14,085 bases of DNA from assembly GCA_000403945.1 (NCBI GenBank), contig APFI01000108.1, forward strand, positions 1 to 14,085. The letters run 5' to 3'. The notes below the pieces were generated by a model. It had not been told where the DNA came from and did not search any database. It was given only the letters and a program-made list of their open reading frames with translations. Position numbers and translations under genes: made by a program. Shown here one piece after another: positions 14,032 through 14,085 of the stretch; positions within the stretch are counted from its first letter, which is position 1; the number at the start of each line of letters is the position of its first letter. The stretch comes from Desulfovibrio sp. Dsv1 (GTDB lineage: Bacteria; Desulfobacterota; Desulfovibrionia; Desulfovibrionales; Desulfovibrionaceae).

Positions 14032-14085
14032 TTTGTAGAAGTCATTTCATGATTCCCTGATGACTCTTCCGAGTAAAATCATGGA
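14032..14085. repeat. 54-bp terminal inverted repeat, right copy
   Basis: Exact reverse complement of bases 11-64, running to the last base of the window. It begins seven bases after the CCC of the IS1595-type right end. If the segment is internal IS5 transposase sequence, a second IS5 copy lies just beyond the right edge in the opposite orientation to the left copy, and it is broken at the same codon region (Y-K) where the decayed element abuts it. Confidence 0.9.

Noticed and set aside
11..14085. Whole segment as a composite transposon carrying housekeeping genes
   Set aside because: The IS remnants are inactive, of three different families and lack target duplications, while the enclosed genes are in a widely conserved chromosomal order. 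A chromosomal block with IS scars is simpler.
1..14085. CRISPR array, prophage, defence or biosynthetic cluster
   Set aside because: No regularly spaced direct repeats, phage structural genes, nuclease/defence domains or biosynthetic enzymes are seen on either strand.

Overview
The window is a 14.1-kb stretch of a GC-rich bacterial chromosome, most likely from a Desulfovibrio-like sulfate reducer (Desulfovibrionaceae). That placement rests on the protein sequences and the gene order thrS-infC-rpmI-rplT-pheS-pheT-merR-rpe-tkt-pgk as I recall it. No database search was possible.

All intact genes lie on the minus strand, so the window is transcribed from right to left. A near-consensus sigma-70 promoter (12755-12783) drives tRNA-Val(GAC) (12660-12736). 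An intrinsic terminator follows (12552-12580). Then come thrS, infC, rpmI and rplT, a large hairpin, pheS, a small putatively exported protein of unknown function, pheT, a MerR-family regulator, rpe, tkt, a second large hairpin, and pgk, with a closing terminator at 413-437. The right half (thrS to pheT) supplies translation: two aminoacyl-tRNA synthetases, IF-3 and ribosomal proteins L35 and L20. The left half (rpe, tkt, pgk) supplies sugar-phosphate metabolism: the non-oxidative pentose phosphate pathway and lower glycolysis. The MerR-family gene sits between the two halves.

Both edges are mobile-element remains. On the left is the C-terminal part of an IS5-family transposase with a frameshift and an amber codon (65-363). 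On the right is a truncated IS1-family element (about 12976-13285) abutting a decayed IS1595-family (ISXO2/IS1016-like) element with recognisable inverted ends (about 13286-14027). A perfect 54-bp inverted repeat closes the window at both extremities (11-64 and 14032-14085). It is probably an internal piece of the same IS5-type transposase gene. It may mark a past rearrangement or simply the point where an assembly broke on a repeat.

I do not see a new defence, mobile or biosynthetic system. The points most worth a second look are: two long hairpins of similar geometry that straddle or touch the stop codons of tkt and rplT, an apparent ATA start for infC, the unrecognised signal-peptide protein inserted between pheS and pheT, the terminator between tRNA-Val and thrS with no obvious promoter after it, and the IS scars at both ends.
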